From positions 1-64,000 of the forward strand of contig JADWQD010000013.1 of the NCBI GenBank assembly GCA_016110215.1: a stretch of 64,000 nt of DNA, in the 5' to 3' direction. Under the pieces are notes generated by a model. It was not told the origin of the DNA. It searched no databases and saw nothing but the letters and a program-made list of their open reading frames with translations. The DNA comes from Capronia americana. Taxonomy: Eukaryota > Ascomycota > Eurotiomycetes > Chaetothyriales > Herpotrichiellaceae. Shown piece after piece: positions 51,682 to 63,019 of this stretch. Every line of letters starts with the position of its first letter. Position 1 is the stretch's first letter. Both the position numbers and the translations under genes were made by a program.

Positions 51682-52893
51682 GGTGCGTTGGTCAAAAGAT
51701 GAACGAGTCCTTGGGTGGATTGATCTGGGGCGCAGTTCCACACCCGGCCTATATGTTGGCTCTGAAGAGCGTCTAGAAGCGAGCCTGGAAAGGTAGACGC
51801 TCTAGAGATTCTCCAAGCTAGGCGAGCTTGACTCCTTCTTTACCCCGAGACAGGGTATATCAGACGGGGATATGCCTCATTGGTGGATGGTGGGCGGAGT
51901 TGGAGTACCCCAGGTACCGGCAGATGCTGCAGTCAGCCTGCATTTTTCGATATGGTGATCTGGATCTGGCTTCGAGCTATGCATACTGTAGCTTTGAATC
52001 CTACCGGCTTGCCCCACGACACCACATCTCCGCAAATTTGGGGAAAGACGAATCAATACTTGCGTTGGAGTGACAGGCAAGCGAAGCAGCAGAACGTGGT
52101 ACTATCCCCAGCTTGACCGAGGGGAAGATGCTTGACAGTTGTGATCAAGAGGAAGCAGAAATTGCGGATGGGAATGCTGGAGGTCGACATACACCACGCC
52201 ATTCCTGGCCACGCCAGTGGAATGAGCTTCTACAACCGAGAAAGGGCTGCGGGTTGCTACGCAGCAGTGGCAGCGGAGATGCTCGCTACGGCGCAGCAGG
52301 TGGGCCTAACTCAGAATCATTGCGGGCACGAACTGAAGCGCACCTAGCTCTGTGCTCGGCGAGGGGCGGCGGCGGTGGCGGCGGCGGCTGGCGAATTCAC
52401 CCATCCTGTGAGCACGGTCGCAAGCTGAGGCGGCAAGGGAGATAGTAAAGATGTCCAAGTTAAGTTTGGAGGTGACGACGAGGTCCAAATATAAGACGTC
52501 TCATGCAGGACGCTGAGTGGGAGGCTCGGGAGGCAAGCCGCTGCTGTGCTGCTCTGGGCCGTGGCAGCCGGTGGCTTCGTACAGTAGCTGTGCGATTCAC
52601 TGGATGATGTCATCAGGCAATGTACCTTTTCTTGGACTAATTGGCGAGTCTGATTCAACTATCAGCACAATGAGACAAGCAGCCGTCCTGGTCGAGAAAG
52701 AATAATACAGGCAATTCTTCCGATGTTACGACCTCCTATAAGTCATATAGCCACGCTTGCAGGTGTATAGTCCCATGAACTCCTCTCGCAATGCATAAAA
52801 TCCGCTCAACCTGTAAATGCTGTCAAATAACTACAGCCGGTCATTGTCTTCCCGTCTGCAAGAACCGTCGCTTTCCCCCAAACTTGGAGACGT
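51682..52893. other. Intergenic 1.2 kb with a short GGC-repeat
   Basis: Promoter of the sugar carrier and 3' region of the DHA1 carrier. A GGC/GGT run lies at about 52365-52388. Open frames there are Gly/Arg-rich artefacts of the repeat. Nothing else seen. Confidence 0.5.
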
Positions 52894-54769
52894 TTACACG
52901 ATGGGGGTGAACTTAGACCTTTCTCTGATCTTCGACCCGTACTTGTAGAAAAGAACAGGTACGGGGAAGAAAGCCAAGCAGAGGAATGCCAAAAGCGAGG
53001 TCGCCCACGCGACACCGAGGTTGTGGTACATAGCTGGCGCGAATAGCGGAAAGCCCGCGCCGGCAATTGACCGGATGAAAGTGTTGATGGCAATGGCACT
53101 GTTGGAGTAAAAGCCGTAACAGTCAATGATATAGTTGATTCCTTGCTGGGATATGTCAGCTGAGCCAGAACGTCGAGAACGGGCGCGACAAACCCAAAAT
53201 GTCACCAGACACCCCATTCCCAGCAGAGCGGTGGCAAGCACTTGAGGCACCCAAGTAACGTGAGGATTTGAGGTCCTGGTGGCGGTTAGCCAGTGATCCA
53301 ACAACCACTAAGCTGCAAAACATACCAAGCGAACATGAAAAGGCCGATCGGAAGGACAGCGGCGCCGATGATCATCGGAGGGAGTCGTTCCTCAGGAATC
53401 ACCTTTCCGTGTTTCTTGAAAGCTCTCGCAAAATTGGTCCTGGTAGAGTACGCAATTGCTCCGGTTCCCATCACAATGCCAACGATAAACGCTGCAAAGG
53501 GAAGCGATCCAACACCAGCGTTCCAGCCGCGTTGCTCTTGGAAGGAAATTGGATACGCTTCGAAGAGAAGGTAGATAATGCCGTATATGAAACTCATATA
53601 CAGCGTGATCAGGGCCAGAATCGGTTCTTGTACGAACATGACGAATGGTCGGACAAGATAAATGTGCGTGATGGTGTCGAAGTCGATCCGGCTTTCATCT
53701 GCTTTTGCATGTAAGGCCCAGTTCTTGGTCTCGTACCGAAGTCTTTTGGCTTTAATTTGTAGTATTCGCGCCGCCGAGGTTTCGGGGATCACAGCAAGTC
53801 CAATGCATCCGAAGAGCGCCGCCATGATCAGGGTGATCCAGGCCGTCCAGCGCCAGCCGAGATGAGACTGGGTGATGAACCCTCCCATGATAGGTCCAGC
53901 AACAGGCCCTGTCTTTACGATCGTCAGAAATCTGTCTGGCCCAAGAAAGATTCGACTTACAAAAGCCGCAGCCGCAAATACGCAGATCCCATAAGCCCGC
54001 TCAAGAGGTCCCCAAATATCAGCCATGGCTCCTCCCACGATAGCCAATGGCGCCGAAGCAGCGAAGCCTCCAAAGAAGCGACCGAGCATGATAGTTTCAA
54101 CATTCTGAGCAACGGCGACTGGTACTTGGAAGACTGCGAAGATGAGGTATCCGGCAAAGAGTGGAACACGTCGACCGAAGACCTCTGACGCTGGACCAAA
54201 CTGTAAACCACTGTCAGCCCATATTGCCTAAGCCAGCCCACTGTGGAACTGGAACGACTCTCCATGGCAGGGGAAGCCTTACGAGGACAGGTCCGAGTAC
54301 AAATCCGAGCAAAAACAGTGATACTCCCAGAGTCGAGGGGACATAGCCAATATGATACTCCTTCGCCACGGGTTCAATGGCAACAGCATAGATACTGCGA
54401 AATTGATTAGCGCCCACCAAGTCAAATCCAAAGCCAGACAGAAATATACCTGCTCGAGAACGTAACCACAAAGGTCATCAGACCCATCGCAAGAGTGATC
54501 CCCCAACGTTTTGCCTTTGACCAATTCTTGGGGTTTTCTGGATCATCGGGTCCATCAAATTCAACCAGAGAGTCGTTGACGTCGACTAGCGATTTTATCG
54601 GTACTGGTAACTCAGGGACTCCTTCACTTTCAAGAGCTTTCTGCGACAGAACGTCGCTTGCTGAATCGGTCGGCATGTCTCTTTTCTCAACCACTGGAAT
54701 GTCATCCAGAGTAGCCGTTGAGGCTGAAGAAAATGGTGTCTGTGTTGCTGCAGAGTATTGCCCTTCCAT
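52894..54769 (-). CDS. MFS drug:H+ antiporter, DHA1 type
   Basis: Six exons (54769-54450, 54394-54283, 54200-53961, 53912-53326, 53275-53194, 53145-52894) give about 530 residues. A 100-residue hydrophilic N-terminus ends in the classical DHA1 start DPENPKNWSKAKRW. The helix 2-3 loop is FGPASEVFGRRVPLF, helix 4 is MLGRFFGGFAASAPL, and motif C reads TGPVAGPIMGG. The helix 7 region SFIYGIIYLLFEAYP and the final NSAIAINTFIRSIAGAG complete the fold. Such carriers export drugs, polyamines or toxic metabolites (FLU1/TPO1-like). Introns 3 and 5 (48 bases each) are open and in frame and would be translated if missed; removal restores the family sequence (AFTGPVAGP, FWQGINYII). Confidence 0.9.
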
Positions 54770-55774
54770 TTCGCGTGGGAAAGCAAAGCCTTCAATCGAG
54801 GTTGCGGAATTGTCGTCCTTCCATAACAGCTGATGGCATCAGGAACTGTATATCAACATTCCTGAAGTTGACGGAGTCTGCGATACGTCTTCGGCCACCA
54901 CAATCAACCCAAGAGAGCGGCCGCATGGCGCTGGACTTAAAGCGGTCCGAGATCGGCTATACGGCAGAAGTCAGTACGACGGGCTTCAGAGGGTTCGCAT
55001 GTCGATACGTCACCACCATCTGCTTCTATTTGGACTTCGTACTGTAATATCCCGCGATTGACTGAGACGAATCACAGAATCGTACAGACAAGGAGATGGG
55101 CATCTACGGGTGAAAGAAGCTGCGAATAGTGCTCGCTCTGTTGTAACCGCAGTGCGCGCCTTGCGGTTCGTCGTGCCCTTATCCTACCTTGTCCACTCTC
55201 GAGCTTGAGTTCGTTGGTTGCTTTCAACAGCTCATTCCTACCTCGTAAAGCGTAATCACATACCAGATTTGTAAGAGGAGAGTGCTGCGACTCGAACGGG
55301 TGGTGGTGTTGTTGTACGATCTGGCAGCGGGTGGCCCAACCATGTGTGTACGGAGTATCACGAGTGACTCTATTTCCGCCGCTCTGGCGGACTTACCGTA
55401 GCACCGCAATTGCATAGGAGAGGAGGCTGAAACGCACGAAGCCACAGTCAGATTGCGATAAGATCATATGCTGAGGTATTGCCAAATTAGGCTTTGTACG
55501 AACTTCTGGGCTCTGATGGAAGAGCGCAACGTTCACCAACAAGCCTACAGTTACAAGAATGCAGCCGGTTTGGGAGAGTGGAAGAGCATGTGATTCCAAA
55601 TCCTATTGCGACGATGTCGGTGAGAGCGGTGGCTGAAAGGCACCATCGTGTTCGTTCAATGCGAGACGACTGGACATGGGGAGGAACAAGGACGTGAACC
55701 GCTTGAAGCCGGTGTCCGAGCTATAACCATGACAGGGAACGCATTGCACTTTGGCGGATTCGGGGACTAGCTTG
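54770..55774. other. Intergenic 1 kb, no gene seen
   Basis: Upstream region of the DHA1 carrier and 3' region of the nitrilase-family gene. Frames are short and without motif. Confidence 0.55.
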
Positions 55775-56797
55775 CTACACCTCAGGATAGACATCGGTCC
55801 TCCTTTGTAGTGGGATGCTACGTCTCACTTGCTTGATTGACTCGAGATCAATGTCAACTGTAAGAATGTCAGGTTCCCGGGCATGCTCTCTCTCGTCTTC
55901 GGCATTCTCGACATGTTCCAAACGTCCCGCAATCTGCCCGTTCGGCGTGATAACGATGGTGTCTCCGTAGCTCACACGCCTCTCGTTGTGTTTGCCGCAC
56001 TGTGCTGAAGCAATGACCCAGCACTGTGTTTCGATGGCCCTGCATCTCAGCAAAATCTCCCAATGGACCTTGCCGGTTGGGACTGTGAAAGCCGACGGGT
56101 AGAGCAAGATGTCAGCGCCGAGCCTACGAAGCCGGAGCGCTGGCTCGGGGAATCGCAGGTCAAAACATATCAGACTACCAATCCTACCAAGAAGCATAGA
56201 GTATGGTGGCACAATCTCATTCCCCGGTTCAGTCGAGTCACTCTCCTTTAGTCTGGGGCCGTTCGGACGAAGGTCGAGGTCGAAGAGGTGGAGCTTCTGG
56301 TATCGGTGGGCGATATTCCCTTGGTTATCGATCCATATCAGGGTGTTTCGGATGCGCTTCGAGGGAGGGTCGGTCGGCTCGTGGATCCCAACATTGATCG
56401 GTAAAGAATGCTCTTTCGCAGCTTTCTGCAGGCCTCTCACGAAGGGACTCTTAGACACATCTTGGCAAAGCTCGACCGATTCTGCTGGAGAAGAGGCAAT
56501 GTAGTCGGAGGCTTCGGGGAGGAAGAGGGCCTAGGAGACAGGTTCGCCGGTAAGGATCAGGTCGATGTCTTGTCGAGGAGGACCTTGAGAGACATCAAAC
56601 CGACAGAAGTATGCGCCTACCTTCGCGCCAGTAGCCACGGCTTTCTGCACTAGCTTCTGGCATTGAGCGAGATTATGGGACATGGATGCATTGGAGCATA
56701 TCTGCCCGATAGCCTGGTAGAAACTTGGTCAGCCATTGATGGCTGGAAGCGCATGCGTTGAGCATGGGACCAAGGGTAGCCGTACAGCAAGCACCAT
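55775..56797 (-). CDS. Nitrilase-superfamily amidase (NIT1/NIT2-like)
   Basis: Three exons (56797-56786, 56713-56621, 56530-55775) give about 286 residues, typical for NIT2/omega-amidase-like proteins. The first exon has only 12 bases (MVLA); joined to exon 2 it reads MVLAAIGQICSNASMSHN, the expected family start. The catalytic Glu is in LFLPEASDYIA, the Lys in RYQKLHLFDLD, and the Cys nucleophile in GSLICFDLRFPEP. The closing segment RYGDTIVITPNGQI-like (SYGDTIVITPNGQ) is conserved. Members hydrolyse omega-amides such as deaminated glutathione (NIT1) or alpha-ketoglutaramate (NIT2). The microexon is easily missed by gene callers. It diverges from a Zn alcohol dehydrogenase 819 bases away. 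Confidence 0.9.
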
Positions 56798-57616
56798 GAT
56801 GTCGGGCAGTGCGAGGCGGTCCCCAAGGCAGAGACGCGGAGCGAATGCAGAAGAGGTGGCCTGAGGTACTGGACAGGAAAAGGCCTCCGTTCATCCGACT
56901 TGGAGACAGGCTCTACTTGATAAAGTTGTAGAATCCTCGTGCGGAAACATCCACCGCGTTCTCGGCAGCCCTTCCATTTCAGGTTGTGCCTGCGTCTGTC
57001 GCCCCGCGGTTCTCAGCCCATGGCAGCAAGGATCGCTCACTCTTCCAGTGGGACATTTACGAATACTCACCGCGTCTATCACGGCTTCGCGATCTTCAAC
57101 ACGGATCACATCAATTGGTTGAGCTGAATCGGAGGCGTGTTATCGGACGGTGCTCGCCTGTGCCGAGGCATTCATGACCTGTGTACCCACGTGCCAATGT
57201 GGTCACGTCGGACGATGAACACGGCAAGCGGACGCTGCGTGCCACTGAAGGCTGAGGCCAATCAATTCCGTTGGAGCTCTTCTCTGCGCTTCCGCATCAC
57301 CATCATGCCTTTCGCAAAAGCCTCTGGACAGAACCTATTGGTATCATCTCCACGTCTCCTGAACGGTACCCCGCCTTTCAAGCTTTCGACCGAATGATGG
57401 CTCTTGAACATTGCGGGGGTGCGAGTCTCTCCTATTGACTCGATCAGAAGGACAAGGGGCCGTGGACAGGTACATCGAAGCTGGGCCCGTTTACTTATAA
57501 AGCGTGATATGAAGTAATTCGTCTGCAGTACTCCTTTCTCTCTCCGTGCCCGAAAAGGAAACAGAACTCAGATCTTCTGCCACTAATTGTATCACATCAC
57601 CTTGAAGCTGCTCATC
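56798..57616. promoter_or_regulatory. Divergent promoter of the amidase and the alcohol dehydrogenase
   Basis: 819 bases between divergent ATGs. Long but featureless open frames on both strands; no site recognised. Confidence 0.4.
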
Positions 57617-58895
57617 ATGGCTACGGTTTCGATCCCAAAACAGCAGAAAGCTGCTATCAAACAGGGCGAAGGCGCAGATTCCAAAGCCCCTGTCCAGCAG
57701 ATCGATGTGCCGAATCCGGGTCCTACGGAAGTCCTCGTTAAGATCAACTGGTACGTTCCCTTACTTGGGCTGCCTGCCGTACTAAAAGCCGACCAGGACT
57801 GGACTGTGTGCTTCTGACAAGTCATTGATCAAGGATGAGTGGGCATCATTCGGCCTGTCCATGAAGCCAGAGACGAAGGGCATCGCAGGCCACGAAGGTG
57901 CAGGTATTGTCGTTGCCGTAGGAGATGACATGCACCACAAATGGAAGGTTGGAGATCGTGCTGGTATCAAATGGGTCTGGAGTACCTGTGGCGAGTGCGA
58001 GTTTTGTACGAATGGCGTCGACGAGCTTCATTGCCCTCTGCAGAAGAACTCCGGTTTCAGCGCTGCTGGAACTTTTCAACAATATGCCTTGAGTGACGGA
58101 AGATACACCACTCGAATCCCCGAAGGTGTCTCAGATGAAGAAGCTGGCCCTATCATGTGTGGAGGAGTTACAGCATATACCGCTTGCAAGCGGAGCGCCG
58201 TGAAACCCGGGCAATGGATAGTGAGTATAGCCATCCAGCATCCGGAAATTTCTAAACGACAAATAGGTGTTGCCTGGCGCGGGCGGCGGACTAGGGCATT
58301 TTGCCGTGCAGTATGCCAAAGCTATGGTATGTGTGAAAGTTTTGGATCTCTGTGGCCCGCTAACATGATGGCTTAGGGCATGAGGATCATCGCCATTGAC
58401 GGCGGTGACGAGAAGCGCGACCTCTGCAAACGACTGGGCGCCGAAGAGTTCATCGACTTTACCAAGACTCAAGACATCGCTGCCGAGGTCATGAGAATCA
58501 CGAAATATGGAGCTCATGGCGTGATTGTGACGGCAGCGACCAAGGAGGCTTATGCGTCTGCACCGGGATTGCTCCGTCCAGGCGGCACAGTCGTGGCGGT
58601 TGGTTTACCGAAGGATCCGACAATCTTAGCGGGCGCTCCTCCTCTGCTGTTGTGCCTGAAGAAATTGAACATTGTGGGGAGTGTTGTCGGGACGTTAAAA
58701 GATGTGGAAGAGGCACTTGACTTTACAGCCCGTGGGTTGGTACACGTGAGTCAAAAGTTCCTCAGACCAATTCACCGTACTGACTCCCACTTTCAGCCCA
58801 TCTTGACCAAAGGAACTCTGGAAGACCTGGACAAGTATATCGATTTGATGGTCGCTGGCAAACTTGCAGGAAGAGCTGTGCTGAAGGTATCGTGA
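57617..58895 (+). CDS. Zinc alcohol dehydrogenase (ADH1-type, MDR family)
   Basis: Five exons (57617-57750, 57797-58220, 58267-58326, 58377-58745, 58797-58895) give about 361 residues. Catalytic zinc ligands are the Cys of GLCASDKS, the His of GHEGAG and the Cys of IMCGGVTAY; the structural zinc lobe is CGECEFC followed by a Cys eight residues on. The NAD fold opens with VLPGAGGGLGHFAVQY, formed across intron 2, and continues RIIAIDGGDEKR, where Asp selects NAD. It is of the yeast Adh1/propanol-preferring type and interconverts alcohols and aldehydes in the cytosol. Exon 3 is only 60 bases. The amidase on the other side of the shared promoter has no obvious metabolic link. Confidence 0.93.
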
Positions 58896-59314
58896 TGGCA
58901 AACATGTGCTTGCACTCTCAGGTTTAGCAGAAAGCAATGTGAACAGGAGCTTCAACAACTCTTCTTGCGCGAACGGGCTTAGTGGCTGAGCGGCGACTCT
59001 TAGCTCGTTATCGCTTGTTTGCAAAGCGAAGCACATCGGTCGTTTGCTGATCACAGGGTCTGTGGATTCAAACGCCAGTTTTATGACCTTTACAAACAAC
59101 GCCTTCTCTTGATTACACTGTCGCCCTCTCCCGCTAACGTCGTGGGTCGTGTGATTGACTGATCCCAGCGCAGGTGACTTTGATGTAACGACAATCTCGC
59201 AGCGCGTTACTTGACCTCGAAAATTCTACGGCCACCACCAATAACCTTGCATGCCCAACTTCTAACCATCACCATCACCCATTACATACCTTGCGCCCAA
59301 GCGGGAACGCTTCG
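58896..59314. other. Intergenic, no gene seen
   Basis: About 420 bases downstream of the alcohol dehydrogenase. CT/CA-rich sequence just before 59315 resembles a fungal 5' leader; nothing else was recognised. Confidence 0.4.
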
Positions 59315-59725
59315 ATGACTGAAGGGACCGAGCCAAGATTACCGAGCCAAGCCAGAAATATGTGGAAGCACTTTCTCGCTCGACTACGCGGTCGAAGAAA
59401 GAGTTTTCTGCCGGTGGCACAGATGCCTGACCGCGGGCGCCCAAGCCGGCGTCAGCTCCAGTATGCGGATGGCGCCGCAGAGGACGTCGCAGGGAGCTTT
59501 GACGAGTATGGTTCTGAAGCCCTAGCAGAGAGGCATTCCGATTGGTGTCAGGTGGAGCCAGATCTTGGACGTCGCGAGGGGTTTGAAGGCAATGATCGAG
59601 AAAGACGCCCCCAGCGCAGACGGAAACGCAGTCACTCCAGTGCCTTGAGCTCGAGGGAAGCACAGCGACCGCGCAACACCATCGGACTCTTCTTCACGTG
59701 CGGAAGGCTGAACCAAGCAGATTAA
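59315..59725 (+). CDS. Possible small hypothetical protein
   Basis: An ATG-initiated frame of 136 residues (MTEGTEPRL start) with a basic, Arg-rich and probably disordered composition (for example RERRPQRRRKRS). It is preceded by a CT/CA-rich leader-like stretch, the only argument in its favour. No domain was recognised and the opposite strand is also open, so it may be spurious or an exon of a longer gene. Confidence 0.25.
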   Translation: MTEGTEPRLPSQARNMWKHFLARLRGRRKSFLPVAQMPDRGRPSRRQLQYADGAAEDVAGSFDEYGSEALAERHSDWCQVEPDLGRREGFEGNDRERRPQRRRKRSHSSALSSREAQRPRNTIGLFFTCGRLNQAD

Positions 59726-60290
59726 CGTGGCCTGTGGTACCTGTGGGAGCCACCGCTGTCAAGATTTACGCTTCAGTGGTCAAGGGCCCGCGCCTCTTCA
59801 AGTGAGCTTCACCTACGGCCGACGTTCGTTGCATTGCGGAAATTTCTGTCTCGCTCGCAGCGCTGTAAGTGTTGGTCAAGAATCCCTTCTCTGTCTCACT
59901 CAACATGAATCAATTTTTGGGGACAAAGGGTAGCGGTGCACTCAGACTGAGCTCCCATATTAATGCACAGACCTTGATCTTCTGTGCTCTCCTCTCGCGC
60001 GGGCACCACTTTTCCTGACCCGAATATACACAAATTGCGCCGAAATCAGAACGAAAGCTAACGCCTTCCCTCGACATGTGTCCTTCGACGACTAGATGGT
60101 CATCCTCGCGGTTGGGGACCCTCCTACTGGACTTCACCGAAGTCGCCTGTTAGCTCTAATACCAACGCCAATCCACGAAGCCTGTCCCTTTCGTATGCCC
60201 ATTACAGAATGTAGTCGTTGATCCCAAAATTAAGCCCATCTCGGACCGCCACCACGGGCCAGGTGCCCATCCACAACTGTGGCCGTCGCG
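59726..60290. other. Intergenic, no gene seen
   Basis: About 560 bases up to the stop codon of the glycosyltransferase. No feature recognised. Confidence 0.5.
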
Positions 60291-63019
60291 TCACCACGAG
60301 AACGTCATCAACGCTGGATTCAACACTATCGGCAACAGCAAATGACTTGCGGTGACCGTACTCATAGGCAGAATCGCAATAAAGTCCTTGATCACCCAGT
60401 CGTACGGTATGTATCCACCCGGATTCGTTGCCAGGACGATCATGCCAACGATGCCGAGAAGCGCAAAGGCGATGCTGAACTTGAACTTGCGCACCACTTT
60501 GGGCACTTCGATGAAGAAGTTCGAGAACTCGGCTTCCTTAGAGGTGGCTCCCCACGTCATGTCGATTTCGAACATGTGCGCCAGCAGTGCCTGAGAAACG
60601 TGCAGCGACAGCCCGCCCAGGAAGATGGAGAGCATCACGATCCATTTGAAGTTTTCCATCAGTGCCGGAATGAATGACTTCTGACCAATGCGGTACCGCA
60701 TGACTGCGAGAGCGATGTTGCCTAAGCCATTAAAGACAATGACAATGCTGAACCACACTTTCCAGGAGTCGATGTAATACTTGTCCAGGTAGCCATTGAA
60801 CCAGCCGATGGCAAAATAGTTTGCCAATGTCATGATCCAGGCCGCTCCGATTGCGTAGTAAGTGCCAATGTAGCTGATGATGGTGATTTTCGAAGTAAAG
60901 CGGATGTTCGAAAATAGGAACCGTCGAAATAGTTCGGTGAAAGGACCTTTGTAAATCCACTGCCGCATCGGATGAAACAAAAGCTCATTGCAGCCATAGG
61001 CATACTTCTCCCATCGAGCGAGTTCGTCGTATACTGTCAAGCTGACGCCTTCTTTGAAGCCTCCGTGCGCCCAGGATGCCAGTCTAATGATATAGCCGTC
61101 GCATTGGAGTCGTAGGGACATGTCGAAATCCTCGCTCACGTGTGACTCGGACCAGAACTTTTCATAGCCATCTTCGTCGGTGTAGGAAACCTGTTGAATA
61201 GCACTCCATCGCAGAATCGCGTTATGGCCCACAAAGGGTGCGACATCTCCGTTGGCGACAGTGTATTCGATGGCGGTGTAAACCATGTTGGTGAAAAAGG
61301 TGATGCCGTTCTCGAAAAACGTGTGCACGACTTGCATGACGCCGGAGGCAAATTGCATGATTCCAACATTCGGCGACTGTTCCATCTCGCTAACAGCATC
61401 GAGCAGGCAGTCGGCTGGCACCCGGGTATCGCTGTCGATGAGCAAGATATAGTCCCCCATTCGAATGTTACCTTCGGCCCAAGCACGCGGAACTTCGTCA
61501 AGGACGGCTTGCAGGCATTGGTCATAGGCTTCTCCTTCGTCGTTTTGGGTCCAGAGAGAGTTGCGATGGAGGCGTTGCAGTTTCTCCTCAACCTTACACG
61601 ATAGCATCAGGCCATAATTCATGTTGGATGCCTTTTTGAATTTGCCCTTCCGGACGAACCCTTCGCTGCCGTGTTTGGGACGAGCTGTCCACCCGATATT
61701 GTGGTCTTGGTAGAATTCGATTCGAGCCTTCCGCTGTTCGTCGTCAATGATCTGGAGGCCGTCGTCATTGATGAACATGTTTGCCGTGCCACCTTGAAGC
61801 TCATATGTCGAGATTGCCTGTTTGATTGATTTGACTGTGGGCGCAATAACGGATGCAAGTCCTTCTTTGTAGACGGGGCATTGGATCGTGACGTGTGGTA
61901 GGGTGTGTGTTCGCAAGCGAGGTGAGCATTTGGCTGAGAAGTATTTCGAGTTGAGTTGCATTTGCCGCACCGGGCCTACACATTGCGCGATGCAACCGAC
62001 AATCACTTGTGCGAAGAACTGAACATTGGTCAGCGATGTCCAACGATCCAGGATGGGACTTACCAGAGTAAAGAAGATCTGTACAGGAACCAACGCGAGA
62101 AAAGCGAGACGAGTGTACGAGCCATCGACAGCAATCTCGGTCGCCAACGACCGACACGCCAAGCCGAGTAATGTAACAACTATGATCAACGTAAAAGCGA
62201 CAAGAATGGTGTTCATCAAGTTCGTAGGGCGGTCGCCCAGCATGACTTCTCCAGACTCGGAGTCGATTGAGCTTCTGGCACCGCCTTCTTTTTCACGGGA
62301 GGCCCCTTCGTCGTCTCCAGCCTCACCAGTATGCCACACGAGCTCCATCAGTTCCGATTCAATGCTTGTTGCTCTTTTCATCAAATTCGAAGGATCGTCA
62401 TCCCAAACAACCAGAAGCGACTCGGCAGCAATAAAGGCTGCAAACTGGTACTTCCGTGCTCGGGGGAGGTCGGCAATGGAGGGCAGAATCTGGACGCGGA
62501 GCCCATTCATGAGAGGAACATCTGTCGCTTCAGGTGCCCAGGCCAAGAAAGTCTTGATAACCCTCGAGTTTACCGTCATGGCAACCTATAATCTGCGTAA
62601 GAGTATTGTCTAGCTCCACCCATAGTCCAGCTTACCTGCACGTTGAGTTCGGCGCAAGCTTGGGCAAATTGTGAACCTCGGAGCTCGTACGGACACGACA
62701 GGTAACGACCGCGAGATTTCCGTAGCAACACACCCTCGATTTCTCCGCTACCGTCGCTCACCCATAGCCGAGAGCATTGCTGTTGATAAAGGTGGTTGAC
62801 CATCACCTCATGCTTGATGTCCTCGAAAGCGCTTCGAACGGTACGCGTCGATCTCCCCCCAATGGACGCAGTATCGCTTTGGGCCGGTGAGTCATTGAGA
62901 TGAGGCGATCCACGAGGCGGTAAGCCAAGGGTATGAGGCGATGCTGGGGTGGAGGCGTCTTGATGGACGCGGACGCTGGGCGAGGCAACGCGCTCAATTG
63001 CGTTATGCTTGGGACTCAT
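60291..63019 (-). CDS. Family 2 membrane glycosyltransferase, ZtGT2-type
   Basis: Two exons (63019-62636 and 62585-60291) give about 892 residues. A Ser/Pro-rich N-terminal tail of about 90 residues and a soluble region (KHEVMVNHLYQQQCS) precede two membrane spans near residues 245-310. The GT-A domain shows VTIQCPVYKEGL, FINDDG, the DxD motif LLIDSDTRVP and the acceptor motif SHVSEDFDMS; the usual QxxRW is represented by FHPMRQWIYKGPF. Five or more C-terminal spans follow. The intron lies after residue 128. The architecture matches the conserved fungal GT2 shown in Zymoseptoria and Fusarium to be needed for hyphal growth on surfaces, presumably making an outer-wall polysaccharide. Probably a core gene bordering the accessory region. 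Confidence 0.9.

Noticed and set aside
52365..52388. GGC/GGT run as a glycine-rich coding tract
   Set aside because: The frames containing it have no start context or flanking domain and lie between two unrelated carriers; treated as simple repeat.
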